Origin: Clostridiales bacterium | Lineage (GTDB): Bacteria; Bacillota; Clostridia; Lachnospirales; Lachnospiraceae | Assembly (NCBI GenBank): GCA_029007845.1 | Contig: JAQXIP010000095.1 | Coordinates: forward strand, 1 to 45,532 | Reading direction: 5' to 3' | DNA: 45,532 bases | Shown here: in pieces, positions 33,596 through 43,284 of the stretch | Numbering within the stretch: position 1 is the first letter of the stretch | Layout of the letters: each line of letters begins with the position of its first letter | Made by a program: the position numbers and the translations under genes | The notes under the pieces: model-generated | What the model saw: the letters and a program-made list of their open reading frames with translations, nothing else | Database searches by the model: none | Told to the model about the DNA's origin: nothing

Positions 33596-35044
33596 ATGAT
33601 TTTCACGAATGCAAAGCAGCGTTTTCGCATGTTGAAATCCATGCATATACAGGTTTTTTTTGTCATGGTCTGCGCCGGACTGATTCCGGCATTTTTGTTG
33701 TTTGGAACAATTCTTAATTCCTTTGAAAGCAGAATTATGAACCAGAGGATCGATAGTCTGGAGTATCAGGGAAAGGTCATAGCGAATCTTCTTGTGAATT
33801 CCAACATGAGCTTTACCAGTGACGGAAGCGAGTTCGGTGAGGCAGAGACAGAGATTGAGCAATTGGCGGATATCTACGAGGGACGGGTTATTATTGTAGA
33901 CCGTAAGCTTCATGTACGAAAGGATACGTATAAACTCGAAGAAGGAAAAACCATTATTTCCGAAGAAGCAATCCAGGCTCTTCATGGAAAGAAAAGCCGG
34001 TATATTAACAAGGAAGACCAGTATGTGGAACTGGTTCTTCCGATTGCCATGGAAGATACAAAAGAAACTGTTGGGGTTATGATTTTCAGTTTTTCCATAA
34101 AAGATATCTATGAGCTGTATGATTCGGTAGAGAAAAGTGGAAGAATTATTCTTTATGTATTGTCCATGATCGTGTTTGTCTGTGCCCTGCTCTACTCCGG
34201 AAGACTGAAAAAACCAATGGATTCCATTGTGGCTTCCATAGACCACATGAGCGAAGGATATATGAGTGAGCAGATCCCGATCCCAAATACTTACACGGAG
34301 ATCCAGGATATTACAGAATCGGTAAACCGGCTCACGGTACGCCTTCAGAAGCTGGAAGATTCCAGACAGGAATTTGTATCCAATGTGTCACATGAGTTAA
34401 AGACGCCGATTACTTCCATGAAAGTACTGGCTGATTCCCTGATTGGACAGGAAGATGTACCAAATGAGTATTACCGTGAATTCATGGAAGACATAGCAGC
34501 AGAGATTGACCGCGAAAGCAATATTATTAATGATCTGCTGGCATTGGTAAAGATGGATAAAAAGTCCGGCCAGATGAATATTGAAAGCAGAAATATTAAT
34601 GAATTGATTGAACAGATCTTAAAACGTATCCGGCCAATAGCCGCCAAGCGGAATATTGAGCTGGTATTTGAGAGCTTCCGCCCGGTCATTGCCGAGATCG
34701 ATGAAGTAAAGCTGTCCCTTGCCATCAGCAACCTCATTGAAAATGCTGTGAAGTATAACCGGGATGACGGATGGGTGCATGTTTCATTAAATGCGGATCA
34801 CCGTTTCTTCTATATCAAAGTATCCGATTCCGGTGTGGGAATCCCGGAAGATTCCCTGGACAGTGTATTTGAGCGGTTTTATCGCGTGGATAAGGCAAGA
34901 TCAAGAGAGACCGGAGGAAGCGGTCTGGGTCTTTCCATTACCCGGAGTGCCGTATTAATGCATCGTGGTGCAATCAAGATATATAGTAAGGAACAGGAAG
35001 GAACGACTTTTACAGTAAGAATTCCAATTAACTATGTACAGTAA
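33596..35044 (+). CDS. Membrane sensor histidine kinase
   Basis: A 482-aa kinase partner of the preceding regulator. Two membrane helices (about 20-42 and 182-202) enclose an extracellular sensor of about 140 residues resembling the PAS-like (dCache/sCache) type. A HAMP linker (KKPMDSIVASIDHMSEG) follows. The phosphorylated His266 is in VSHELKTPITSM. The ATP-binding domain has the N-box LIENAVKYN, DSGVGIPED, ERFYRVDKARSRETGGSGLGLS. All catalytic motifs are intact. The stimulus is not known. Confidence 0.93.
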   Translation: MIFTNAKQRFRMLKSMHIQVFFVMVCAGLIPAFLLFGTILNSFESRIMNQRIDSLEYQGKVIANLLVNSNMSFTSDGSEFGEAETEIEQLADIYEGRVIIVDRKLHVRKDTYKLEEGKTIISEEAIQALHGKKSRYINKEDQYVELVLPIAMEDTKETVGVMIFSFSIKDIYELYDSVEKSGRIILYVLSMIVFVCALLYSGRLKKPMDSIVASIDHMSEGYMSEQIPIPNTYTEIQDITESVNRLTVRLQKLEDSRQEFVSNVSHELKTPITSMKVLADSLIGQEDVPNEYYREFMEDIAAEIDRESNIINDLLALVKMDKKSGQMNIESRNINELIEQILKRIRPIAAKRNIELVFESFRPVIAEIDEVKLSLAISNLIENAVKYNRDDGWVHVSLNADHRFFYIKVSDSGVGIPEDSLDSVFERFYRVDKARSRETGGSGLGLSITRSAVLMHRGAIKIYSKEQEGTTFTVRIPINYVQ

Positions 35045-35079
35045 AGTCCCTGATGATTTCATGATAAGGAGGATGCTGG

Positions 35080-36039
35080 ATGCAAAAAAAGAATCAGACA
35101 GTCAGACTTCTTCTGGCTCTTCTCGTACTGTGCCTTGTGGCAGGGGGATGTTCCGGTTCCTCTTCCAAAAAGGAAAAAAAGCAAAAGGGAAGTGTAAAAA
35201 TATATTATCTGAATGGGGATGGAACAAAGCTTGTATCGGATTCGTATCTGCCAAAGAAAGAAGAGACAGCAGAACAGATTCAGGAATTGTTTGATACGAT
35301 GGAGAAAGCACCGGAAGATGAGGATTTCCAGCCGGCGAAACCGGAATATGTCCGTCTGTTAAATGTGAATCTGAACAATAACGGTCAAGTGTCCATCAAT
35401 GTTAGCAAAGAATACAGTGAACTGGATGGAACCGATGAGATTCTATGCCGTGCGGCAATCGTAAAAACGCTGTGCCAGTTAAAAGGCGTTTCCTTTGTTG
35501 AGATCCGGGTAGAAGGTGTTCCATTGATGATGGACACGGAAAAAGCCATCGGATATGAACAAAGTAGTGATTTCATTGATAATATTGGAGGGGAAGCAAC
35601 CTTCTATCAAGATGTAAGCATGACCTTATATTTTTCCGATCAGACCGGAAAAAAATTAATGCCGGTTCATATTACCGTGAATTATGATGGAACATTTCCG
35701 TTGGAAAAACTCGTTGTAGAGCGGCTGATTCAGGGACCGGGGGCAATCGACGGCGTGGATACGGATAAAGTATTACGATCCATCCCGTCTAAGACGGAGC
35801 TTGTGAAAATATCCGTTAAGGACGAGGTGTGCTATGTGGATTTAAGCAGTGAATTCTTGAATAAAAATCCGGGCATATCAAATGAAGTAACGGTTTATTC
35901 CATTGTGAATTCGTTAGCAGAACTATCCTATATATCAAAAGTTTCTTTTACCATTGACGGAAGTGCCACATCTGATTACCGGGAATTGAAGAATTTTGAC
36001 AAGCCTTTTGAACGGAATCTGGATCTGGTGCAAAAATAA
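35080..36039 (+). CDS. GerMN-domain lipoprotein
   Basis: A 319-aa lipoprotein with signal peptide and lipobox VAGGC (Cys near residue 24). Two tandem GerMN-type domains are suggested: the first at about 35-170 (VKIYYLNGDGTKLV, ISVNVSKEY and ILCRAAIVKTLCQL by pattern) and the second at about 180-310 (MTLYFSDQTGKKLMP, LVERLIQGPG, DLSSEFLN). GerMN proteins are known from spore germination (GerM) and from lipoproteins such as LpqB next to two-component systems; the arrangement regulator-kinase-GerMN here recalls the MtrAB-LpqB type. AAGGAGG lies 7-8 bases before the ATG. It is probably a modulator of the kinase, which is inference. Confidence 0.87.
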   Translation: MQKKNQTVRLLLALLVLCLVAGGCSGSSSKKEKKQKGSVKIYYLNGDGTKLVSDSYLPKKEETAEQIQELFDTMEKAPEDEDFQPAKPEYVRLLNVNLNNNGQVSINVSKEYSELDGTDEILCRAAIVKTLCQLKGVSFVEIRVEGVPLMMDTEKAIGYEQSSDFIDNIGGEATFYQDVSMTLYFSDQTGKKLMPVHITVNYDGTFPLEKLVVERLIQGPGAIDGVDTDKVLRSIPSKTELVKISVKDEVCYVDLSSEFLNKNPGISNEVTVYSIVNSLAELSYISKVSFTIDGSATSDYRELKNFDKPFERNLDLVQK

Positions 36040-36061
36040 ATGAGGGGAGCTGGTACGATCG

Positions 36062-38425
36062 ATGAGGCGTCCGCTTGTTTGGATGACGCTTTCTTATGTG
36101 ATAGGAGAGGTGCTTTACCGGCTGTGGGGAGCCGAATATGGCATCTCCTTCTATTACGGGTTGTGTTTCATTCTATGTATTTGTTATCTGGTTATCTTTT
36201 TTTTATTCCATTTTTCAAAAAAATCCGTTCCATATCTGTTAAAAGATCCGGTTTTTTATGTGCTTCCGATTTTTCTTATATTTGGCAGTATCAATTGCCA
36301 GAATGGGATGAAGTCCCATCCGCTGGAGCCTGTTTTTCTGGAAGCACAGGGAATTACGATGCAGGGAAAATGCAGCAGCGTGTCACCAAAATCCAAATCT
36401 GTCCAGTATGAGTTTACCGACTGCATCTGGATTCAGGGAAATGGATATGAAAAGCTTGGAACGGTTCTTGTTACCTTTTCAACAGAGCAGGATTTTGAGC
36501 CGGGAAATATTGTCCGCGTAAAAGGAAAACTCAGTGTGCCACAACCTGCCACAAACCGGGGGCAGTTTGATCAAAAAGAGTATTACAAAAGTAAGGGGAT
36601 TCATTTTATGATGAAAGGGACTTCGGTTGAAAAAGCCGTCAAAGGGCATGACCGTCTGGCAGGTTTTTTATACCGTCTGCGTACCCGGATCAAACAGGTC
36701 TATACAGAAAGTCTTCCCACAGAAGAAGCTGGAATTGTAAGTGCTATGGTTCTTGGAGATAAAGAATACCTTTCCGAGGAGGTCCGTGACCGGTACCAGA
36801 GTGCGGGCATCTCTCATATTCTGGCCATATCCGGTCTTCATGTATCTATGTTTGGAATGTTTCTGTATGAGGCATTAAAAAAGCTATTTCAAAATCGTGC
36901 CGTTCCGGTTAGTGTTACGATCGCATTTCTTGCTGCATATGGAATCTTAACCGGAGAGAGTGTATCCACGATCCGGGCTGTATGGATGCTTGGAATATCT
37001 CTTGCCGCCGTCTTAATTGGCAGAACGTATGATCAAAGGTCTGCGCTGGCAGGTGTGGCACTGGGGATTCTCATTCCTTCTCCTCTTCAATTATTTCAGT
37101 GTGGTTTTCAATTGTCCTTTGGGGCAGTCTTATCCATCAATTTAATTCTTCCTGCATTTCAAGCTTGTATAAAGCGTGAAAAGGAGAATCGGAAACAGGC
37201 ATTATTAGAACCATGTCTTGTCAGCATCAGTATTTTTCTTGGAACCTTTCCCTGTCTGGCGTATTTTTATTATGAGATCGCCCTTTATTCCACTTTGTTA
37301 AATCTGTTTGTACTGCCGCTTGCTTCTTTGCTGCTTTTATCTGCGGCGGCAGGCGGTTTGTGCGGCTGTCTATGGCTCCCCCTTGGCAGATGGATTCTTT
37401 TCCTATCGCGTCTGATTCTTTGGTTTTACAAAGTGCTCTGTCTGTTTAGCCGGAATCTGCCCGGACATAATCTTGTTACCGGGAAGCCTGGGTTATGGCA
37501 GATTGCCATCTATTATACAGGACTTTTCATCTTTTTGTGGCTTGTTTATGACTATAAATACCGGGCACTGGCCGTTCTTTTTGCCTCGGCTCTTGTATTT
37601 TGCATTCCACTTTACCCGAAAGGGCTGATGGTATCCTGCCTTGATGTGGGGCAGGGAGACTGCCTGTTTATCAAAACCCCGTCCAATACAACCATTCTGA
37701 TGGACGGTGGAAGCAGCAGTGTGACGAGAGTGGGGGAATACCGGGTGGAATCATTTTTAAAATCATACGGCATAACCCATCTGGATTATTGTTTGTTGTC
37801 CCATCTGGATGAGGATCATATCAATGGGGTAAAAGAGTTATTGGAACGAGAGAAAGAAAGTCCGGGAGAACACATTGTCCTATCCCATCTATTGATTGGG
37901 GCTCATGTGAAGGGAGAAGAAAAGACGGAAGAACTTGCCGGACTTTTGAAAGAAACAAACGGTCAGATTGTCTACATTCAGGCAGGAGACCAGCTAAAGG
38001 AAGCAGGGCTTACCTTCCGGTGCCTGCATCCCCAGACTGATTTTCACCCGGAAGATGCCAATTCGGGGTCACTGGTGATGGAACTTATCTATGAGGATTT
38101 CTCCATGCTGTTTACCGGAGACCTGGATGAGACAGGGGAACAGGCCATGATAAAAAGCGGACAGCTCTCTCGTCATTCTTATGATGTGCTGAAAGCAGGG
38201 CATCATGGCTCAAAATATTCCACTTCCCAGAGTTTTATAGATGCCGTTCATCCTTCGATGGCACTGATTTCTTATGGAAAATCAAACCGATACGGACATC
38301 CCCACAAAGAGACTCTGGAGCGTCTTAAAAAGAGCGGCTGCCAGATTCTTACAACGGGTGAGAAGGGAGAGATTGATCTCGTAAAGCAAAAAGGCAGGTC
38401 TTTGTCATACAAGACAAATCAGTAA
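36062..38425 (+). CDS. comEC: ComEC/Rec2 DNA-uptake channel protein
   Basis: A 787-aa polytopic membrane protein of the normal family length. The N-terminal region has an OB-like DUF4131 domain (about 90-200: GKCSSVSPKSKSVQYEF), then the competence channel domain (about 230-500) with ALGDKEYL-like VLGDKEYLSEEVRD, SHILAISGLHVSMFG, and STIRAVWMLG. The C-terminal metallo-beta-lactamase-like domain (about 520-780) has LDVGQGDCLFI, MDGGSS and the metal motif SHLDEDH (His581, Asp583, Asp585, His586). It imports single-stranded DNA in transformable bacteria. Start: GAGGGGAGC lies 11 bases before the ATG. With comEA in the same unit, natural competence is possible but not proven. Confidence 0.94.
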   Translation: MRRPLVWMTLSYVIGEVLYRLWGAEYGISFYYGLCFILCICYLVIFFLFHFSKKSVPYLLKDPVFYVLPIFLIFGSINCQNGMKSHPLEPVFLEAQGITMQGKCSSVSPKSKSVQYEFTDCIWIQGNGYEKLGTVLVTFSTEQDFEPGNIVRVKGKLSVPQPATNRGQFDQKEYYKSKGIHFMMKGTSVEKAVKGHDRLAGFLYRLRTRIKQVYTESLPTEEAGIVSAMVLGDKEYLSEEVRDRYQSAGISHILAISGLHVSMFGMFLYEALKKLFQNRAVPVSVTIAFLAAYGILTGESVSTIRAVWMLGISLAAVLIGRTYDQRSALAGVALGILIPSPLQLFQCGFQLSFGAVLSINLILPAFQACIKREKENRKQALLEPCLVSISIFLGTFPCLAYFYYEIALYSTLLNLFVLPLASLLLLSAAAGGLCGCLWLPLGRWILFLSRLILWFYKVLCLFSRNLPGHNLVTGKPGLWQIAIYYTGLFIFLWLVYDYKYRALAVLFASALVFCIPLYPKGLMVSCLDVGQGDCLFIKTPSNTTILMDGGSSSVTRVGEYRVESFLKSYGITHLDYCLLSHLDEDHINGVKELLEREKESPGEHIVLSHLLIGAHVKGEEKTEELAGLLKETNGQIVYIQAGDQLKEAGLTFRCLHPQTDFHPEDANSGSLVMELIYEDFSMLFTGDLDETGEQAMIKSGQLSRHSYDVLKAGHHGSKYSTSQSFIDAVHPSMALISYGKSNRYGHPHKETLERLKKSGCQILTTGEKGEIDLVKQKGRSLSYKTNQ

Positions 38426-38508
38426 TTTAATGATGGTTCAGTTATCCACCAATAGGGAATCCAGGTGGCAGGCTGTGGCTGCGGGAAAATCCGTGTGGAA
38501 CGTTTTAG

Positions 38509-38525
38509 TAAGAAAAATGTAAGAA
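38509..38525. promoter_or_regulatory. 17-bp shared upstream box, copy 2
   Basis: TAAGAAAAATGTAAGAA, identical to 24491-24507. It ends 17 bases before the -35 of the holA promoter, a usual place for an activator site. Confidence 0.42.
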
Positions 38526-38542
38526 CTTAGAAAAAAGTTTAT

Positions 38543-38571
38543 TTGACCACCGCCATTTGAAATGGTATGGT
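38543..38571 (+). promoter_or_regulatory. Promoter of the holA operon
   Basis: TTGACC (38543-38548), a 17-base spacer, TATGGT (38566-38571), about 37 bases before the holA start. The 181-base gap after comEC otherwise holds only the 17-bp box described above. Confidence 0.66.
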
Positions 38572-38607
38572 AGGATGAGAAAACGAAAATAGAAAAGAAG
38601 GAAACGT

Positions 38608-39582
38608 ATGAAACAGCTAAAAGAACAATTACGAAACGGCGAATTCAGCCGGTTTATCCTACTTTACGGCACTGAGGAATATCTGAAACGCTATTATCGG
38701 AATAAATTAAAAGAAGCCCTGCTTTCCGGACAGGATGACATGAATTTCTCCCATTATTGCGGAAAGGGAATCGATGTAAAAGAGGTCGCTGCCATGAGTG
38801 ACACCCTTCCGTTTTTTAGTGACCGAAGGGTGATTCTGATGGAAGATACCGGTTTTTTTAAAAACCAGAGTGAACTGGCAGAATATTTGGAGCATGCGCC
38901 GGATACCACTTTTTTTCTTTTTGTGGAAAAAGAAGTGGATAAACGGAACAAATGTTATAAATACGTGAGTAAAAATGGACTGGCAGCAGAACTTGGTGAA
39001 ATGAACCTGGAAGAGCTGAAAAAATGGGTGGCTGCCAAATTAAAACAGAATGGAAAGAAAATGACAGAGCAGAATATCCGGTATTTTCTGGAGCATTCCG
39101 GAGAGTCCTTAGATGGGATATCCAATGAACTGGACAAGCTGGTTGCCTATGTGGGTGACCGGGAAGTAGTGGAAAAGAGTGATCTGGATGCCGTGTGTGT
39201 CCCGGTTATTACCGGAAAACTGTTTCCGATGATCGATGCGATTGCAGGGGGAAAACAAGAGCAGGCACTGGTTTTATATGACGATCTGTTAAAGCTTCGG
39301 GAAAAACCATTATCCATCCTGTTTCTGGTTACCCGTCATTTTGGAATTCTGATTCAGGCACTGGACTTTAAAGATTCCCCTTTTTCGAACAGTGAGATTG
39401 CAAAAAAGCTTGGTGTCCCGCCATTCGCTGTCCGCAAATATATGGAGCAGGCCGGGCGATTTACACAGGCAAAGTTAAAACAGGCATTGGAATTATGTCT
39501 ATGTACGGAACAGGACATTAAGACCGGACAGCTCTCGGAACAGGTCGGATTAGAACTTCTGCTTGTGACACTTAGCAGGTAA
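38608..39582 (+). CDS. holA: DNA polymerase III delta subunit (clamp loader)
   Basis: A 324-aa protein, the clamp-loader subunit that opens the beta sliding clamp. Family features: the N-terminal LYGTEEYLKRYYRNKL, the strand FFLFVEKEVDKRNKCYKY, the helix FLEHSGESLDGISNELDKL, and the C-terminal FLVTRHFGILIQ with LGVPPFAVRKYMEQA. Length is usual for Bacillota. The ribosome site AAGGAAA precedes the ATG. In many Bacillota holA follows comEC, as here, although a separate promoter lies between them. Confidence 0.94.
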   Translation: MKQLKEQLRNGEFSRFILLYGTEEYLKRYYRNKLKEALLSGQDDMNFSHYCGKGIDVKEVAAMSDTLPFFSDRRVILMEDTGFFKNQSELAEYLEHAPDTTFFLFVEKEVDKRNKCYKYVSKNGLAAELGEMNLEELKKWVAAKLKQNGKKMTEQNIRYFLEHSGESLDGISNELDKLVAYVGDREVVEKSDLDAVCVPVITGKLFPMIDAIAGGKQEQALVLYDDLLKLREKPLSILFLVTRHFGILIQALDFKDSPFSNSEIAKKLGVPPFAVRKYMEQAGRFTQAKLKQALELCLCTEQDIKTGQLSEQVGLELLLVTLSR

Positions 39583-39614
39583 AGATTAGAGAAAAAAGGA
39601 AGAGGAGAAGTGGG

Positions 39615-41585
39615 ATGAGGAAACATCGGATCATAAAAAACAGAAGGCGGGCAGCCGCTGTTATGCTGGCAGCCGCTATGTTAGTATCACTGGCTGCGCC
39701 TTTCATAGCCTTTTCGGACGTAATGGTTCAGACGAACGGAACGGTACAGGCGGCTTCGGTTACGGTGCCGGAACAGATGAAGCTCGACTATGTGGAGATG
39801 GCAGGATTCTTTCAGGGGCTGGAAGGAAAAAGTGGGAATGCAACCGTCAAGAGAGGGGAGTTTGCCAAACTCTTAAAGCTGGCATCTAGTGAAAAGAGTA
39901 AAAAAATGTCAAAGGTAAAGACAGCACTTTATAAGGATGTATCCAAGAAGAACCGTTACGCCCCTTATATCCGTCTCGCTGTGGAGAAAGGATGGATGAC
40001 CGGTTATGTGAATGGAACGTTCCGCCCGGGAAGTGCCGTTACTTACCGGGATGCAGCCAAAGCCTGTGTTGTGCTTCTAGGGTACCAGAACAAAGCCGAT
40101 GGGACAAAACGATCCGGGAATGCCCTGATGGAACAATTCTATGATATGGAGATATCCAATGTGTTAGATGTGTCTGAAGGCCACAAAATGACCAAAAAGG
40201 AGCTGGCTCTTTTATTCTATGGAGTGCTGGAATCCAAAAATGCAGCAGGAACCATTTATGGACAGTCCATCGGGCTGTCGGTGGATGAAGATGGAAAACT
40301 GGATTTCGGAGCACAGCTTATAAAAAAAGGAACCGGACCGGTTCTTTTGGCTTCTGACTGGAAAAAGCAGGTACCATTTTCCATTCCGGCGGGACATTTG
40401 TTTCGGAATGAAAAGAGCGCGTTAGAAAGTCAGGTAAAAGAATATGATGTGCTTTATTATCTTGCCGGGACTTCTTCCGTGTATGTGTACCAGCGCAAGG
40501 TAACCGGAACGCTTGACCAGGTTATACGGTCAAAAGACCGCACACCAAAATCGGTTGTAGTATCTGGGGAGACCTATGTTCTTGGCACCAGTCAGGCAAA
40601 GGGTTTTTTTGCTGAGGATGGAACGATTGCACAAAACGATGAAGTAACGCTTCTTCTGGGAGCGGATGGAACGATTGCATTTGCATTAGAGGAACAGTAC
40701 ATAGACAAAGAAGTAATGGGAGTAATCAGCCAGATTACAACCAAAATGAGTAACAGCGTGAATGATTCCTATGTATTATGTCAGGATATGGCAGTGGTGG
40801 ATACGAAAGGAGGCATCCACCATTTTTTATACGACCACAATGATCAGAATTACCATGCCGGGGATGCTGTGAAAGTGTCCGTAACGGATGGGGAAACTAC
40901 TATCGAAAAGCTTCCAACGAATAAAGGGCTTCTCGGACAGAAGATCTGGCAGGATGAGAAGCAGCAGATCGGGGACTATACATTGGATTCTGGTTTAAGA
41001 ATCTATGATATTACGGATGGAGTAGTTACGAGAATCTACTCCTCCGAACTCGATCAGGTCCGGTTTCCTTCTGACGGGGTATTATATTACGAAGAACAGA
41101 ATCAGAGGATTACCGCTCTCATGGTAAAAGGAATGACCGACGGGGACAAAGGTGTATACGGTATGGTCAACCATATTAAAGTGAAGGATATTACGTATCT
41201 GGATGATGGAGAGCCGCTATTTACCTATGAAGTAACCTTGATGATCAATGGAAAAGAAGAGACCTCAGTCTATTCGAGTGAAGAAATCAGCGGCTCCTAT
41301 GGAAATGGTACTCCAAGTAAGATTACAACCAAGGAAGGGGAAACACGTTTTTATCAGCTGGCATCTGTAGATGTGAAGGGCTTTTCCGGTAAAACCATTC
41401 TTACCGCACAGGGAAAACGCTATTATGATGATTCCGTAACGGTGTATTACCAGACAAAGAACAAGGTTAGTTATCCCATTACTTATGCAAAATGTAAGAG
41501 CCTTCCGGCAGATAAGATCAAAGCCTATTATGTAAATGAACCAGGAATGGCAAAGAAAATCTGTATGCTGGTAGCCTATGAATAA
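39615..41585 (+). CDS. S-layer homology (SLH) domain surface protein
   Basis: A 656-aa exported protein. The signal peptide (MRKHRIIKNRRRAAAVMLAA, cleavage near residue 45 after VQA) is unusually basic. An SLH-type region at about 50-200 has LYKDVSKKNRYAPYIRLAVEKGWMTGY followed by VNGTFRPGSAVTYRDAAKA, the typical wall-polymer binding unit; one clear and one or two weak repeats are seen. The rest, about 450 residues, has many short beta-like segments and is unassigned. It likely sits in the cell wall. RBS GGAGAAG and the 32-base gap to holA suggest one operon; its stop overlaps the first possible ATG of the next gene. Confidence 0.85.
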   Translation: MRKHRIIKNRRRAAAVMLAAAMLVSLAAPFIAFSDVMVQTNGTVQAASVTVPEQMKLDYVEMAGFFQGLEGKSGNATVKRGEFAKLLKLASSEKSKKMSKVKTALYKDVSKKNRYAPYIRLAVEKGWMTGYVNGTFRPGSAVTYRDAAKACVVLLGYQNKADGTKRSGNALMEQFYDMEISNVLDVSEGHKMTKKELALLFYGVLESKNAAGTIYGQSIGLSVDEDGKLDFGAQLIKKGTGPVLLASDWKKQVPFSIPAGHLFRNEKSALESQVKEYDVLYYLAGTSSVYVYQRKVTGTLDQVIRSKDRTPKSVVVSGETYVLGTSQAKGFFAEDGTIAQNDEVTLLLGADGTIAFALEEQYIDKEVMGVISQITTKMSNSVNDSYVLCQDMAVVDTKGGIHHFLYDHNDQNYHAGDAVKVSVTDGETTIEKLPTNKGLLGQKIWQDEKQQIGDYTLDSGLRIYDITDGVVTRIYSSELDQVRFPSDGVLYYEEQNQRITALMVKGMTDGDKGVYGMVNHIKVKDITYLDDGEPLFTYEVTLMINGKEETSVYSSEEISGSYGNGTPSKITTKEGETRFYQLASVDVKGFSGKTILTAQGKRYYDDSVTVYYQTKNKVSYPITYAKCKSLPADKIKAYYVNEPGMAKKICMLVAYE

Positions 41586-41604
41586 CGAGTTGGGAGGAGA
41601 AAAT

Positions 41605-43284
41605 TTGAAAAAGAAGAAAAAGTGGAAATGGATTATGATTATCCTTTTGATTATTGCCATTGTGGCTGGCGGAATTACGCTGGCGGTGATGAAGGTGCGG
41701 GAGACCGTAAAGACTGTGTTGGAAGGAGTGGAAGAAACAAGTATTGTGGAGAGAGGAGACCTTGAGGAAAAGCTTTCTTCTTCCGGAATGCTTGCGCCCC
41801 TGGATTCCTATAAAGTAACCGCAGCTTCTAATATTGAGGGAACGATTCTGACTGCGGATTTTGAAGAAGGAGACCAGGTGAAAAAAGGAGATATACTCTA
41901 CCGGGTTGGCTCCGATGCACTGGATACTAAGATTTCCTCTGCCAGACGGAATGTTACACGGGCAGAAGAAAAAGTATCCAAAGCAAAAAAAGATTACAAT
42001 AAAGTGCTGGGGGAATGTTCAGACTACACCGTAAAAGCCACAGCATCCGGATATGTAAAAGAGGTGCCGGTAAAAAAAGGAACCACCCTAGCCCAGGGGG
42101 TGACAGTGGTTGCCTCGGTATATAATAACACATATATGACCATTATCCTGCCATTTAATGCGGCTTCGGTATCTTCTAAAATGGTAGGGAAAACGGCCGA
42201 AGTGACCTTATCCGATACCGATGAAACGTTGAACGGAACGGTTACGAAGGTAACGAATTATACGGATACGTTAAGTGGAAACCGCACGGTAAAATATGTG
42301 ACCATCCGTGTGAAAAATGACGGGGGATTAAGTGAATCCCAGGCGGCTACCGCCTCTATTGGTAATGTGGATTGTAATGAAGAAGGTTATTTTCAGAAGG
42401 CACAAGATCATACAGTTGTGTCAGATCTCAATGGAATCGTATCCCGTGTTCTTGTAAAGGAAGGACAGTGGGTGGAAAAGGGAGATGCCCTTGTTAAAAT
42501 TGAAGACGGAACTTATGATAAGGCAATCGAAGAATCCAAAGAACAGGTGGAAACTGCCCAGGATTCTTTAGAAGATGCAAAAGAAGCACTGAAAGAACTG
42601 TCTGATTCCAAGAGTGATTATGTCATTACTTCACCGATTACCGGAACGATCGTTAAGAAAAACGGGAAAGAAGGAGATAAAGTCAGTGCCCTTACCGATG
42701 GCTTATGCACGATATACGATCTGTCAAATATGACACTGGAAATGATGATTGACGAACTGGATATCAGGAAGGTGGAAAAGGGACAGAACGTCACACTGAC
42801 CGCAGATGCCATGGAAGGTGTTACTTATGAAGGCATCGTAACCAGTATCTGCCTGGAAGGAAAACGTAACGGCAATATGACACAGTACCCCGTGATGGTC
42901 CGGATTGCGGATACCGGTGATCTGCTTCCGGGGATGAGTGTGGAGGCAAGTATTCTTGTACAGGAAAGCAAAGACACACTAATAGTTCCTTCGGAATGTC
43001 TGATGCGGGATAACATCGTGTATGTAAAGGATGATTCGGTAAAAGAGCCGGATGGAGAAGTACCGGCTGGTTACCGGGCAGTGGAAGTAAAGATTGGAAT
43101 CAGCGATGGAACTTCCATAGAGATTCTTGACGGATTAAAAGAAGGAGATGAGGTGTACCGTCCGGCCATACAGTCTTCCGGAGATTATATGGGGATGGAT
43201 GATGGTGTCAATGTAGAATATGAGGATACCGAGACCGAGGATACGACACAGGCAGGTGATGACTATGGAACAGACACAGAATAA
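41605..43284 (+). CDS. MacA/YknX-like ABC efflux adaptor, apparently duplicated
   Basis: A membrane-fusion (adaptor) protein of about 559 aa working with the ABC pair that follows. After a Lys-rich start and one membrane helix (about 8-30) come two lipoyl-like/barrel sets. The first has VTAASNIEGTILTADFEEGD, a short helical pair and YTVKATASGYVKEVPVKKG. The second, from about residue 269, has TVVSDLNGIVSRVLVKEGQW, EQVETAQDSLEDAKEALKEL and YVITSPITGTIVKKNGKEGD. Usual adaptors of this class are about 370-420 aa with one set. The frame opens at ATG 41578 overlapping the upstream stop, but GGGAGGAG lies 5-6 bases before TTG 41605, which is preferred. The acidic, Thr-rich C-terminus overlaps the next gene by 20 bases. 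Confidence 0.86.
   Translation: MKKKKKWKWIMIILLIIAIVAGGITLAVMKVRETVKTVLEGVEETSIVERGDLEEKLSSSGMLAPLDSYKVTAASNIEGTILTADFEEGDQVKKGDILYRVGSDALDTKISSARRNVTRAEEKVSKAKKDYNKVLGECSDYTVKATASGYVKEVPVKKGTTLAQGVTVVASVYNNTYMTIILPFNAASVSSKMVGKTAEVTLSDTDETLNGTVTKVTNYTDTLSGNRTVKYVTIRVKNDGGLSESQAATASIGNVDCNEEGYFQKAQDHTVVSDLNGIVSRVLVKEGQWVEKGDALVKIEDGTYDKAIEESKEQVETAQDSLEDAKEALKELSDSKSDYVITSPITGTIVKKNGKEGDKVSALTDGLCTIYDLSNMTLEMMIDELDIRKVEKGQNVTLTADAMEGVTYEGIVTSICLEGKRNGNMTQYPVMVRIADTGDLLPGMSVEASILVQESKDTLIVPSECLMRDNIVYVKDDSVKEPDGEVPAGYRAVEVKIGISDGTSIEILDGLKEGDEVYRPAIQSSGDYMGMDDGVNVEYEDTETEDTTQAGDDYGTDTE

Noticed and set aside
36040..36411. ORF of 123 codons with an ATG in the comEA-comEC unit
   Set aside because: It lies in another frame over the start of comEC, whose motifs and length are certain; the translation shows no family features.
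38441..38449. TTATCCACC, one mismatch from a DnaA box
   Set aside because: Only a single copy, with no cluster, AT-rich unwinding region or dnaA/dnaN context; not evidence of an origin.
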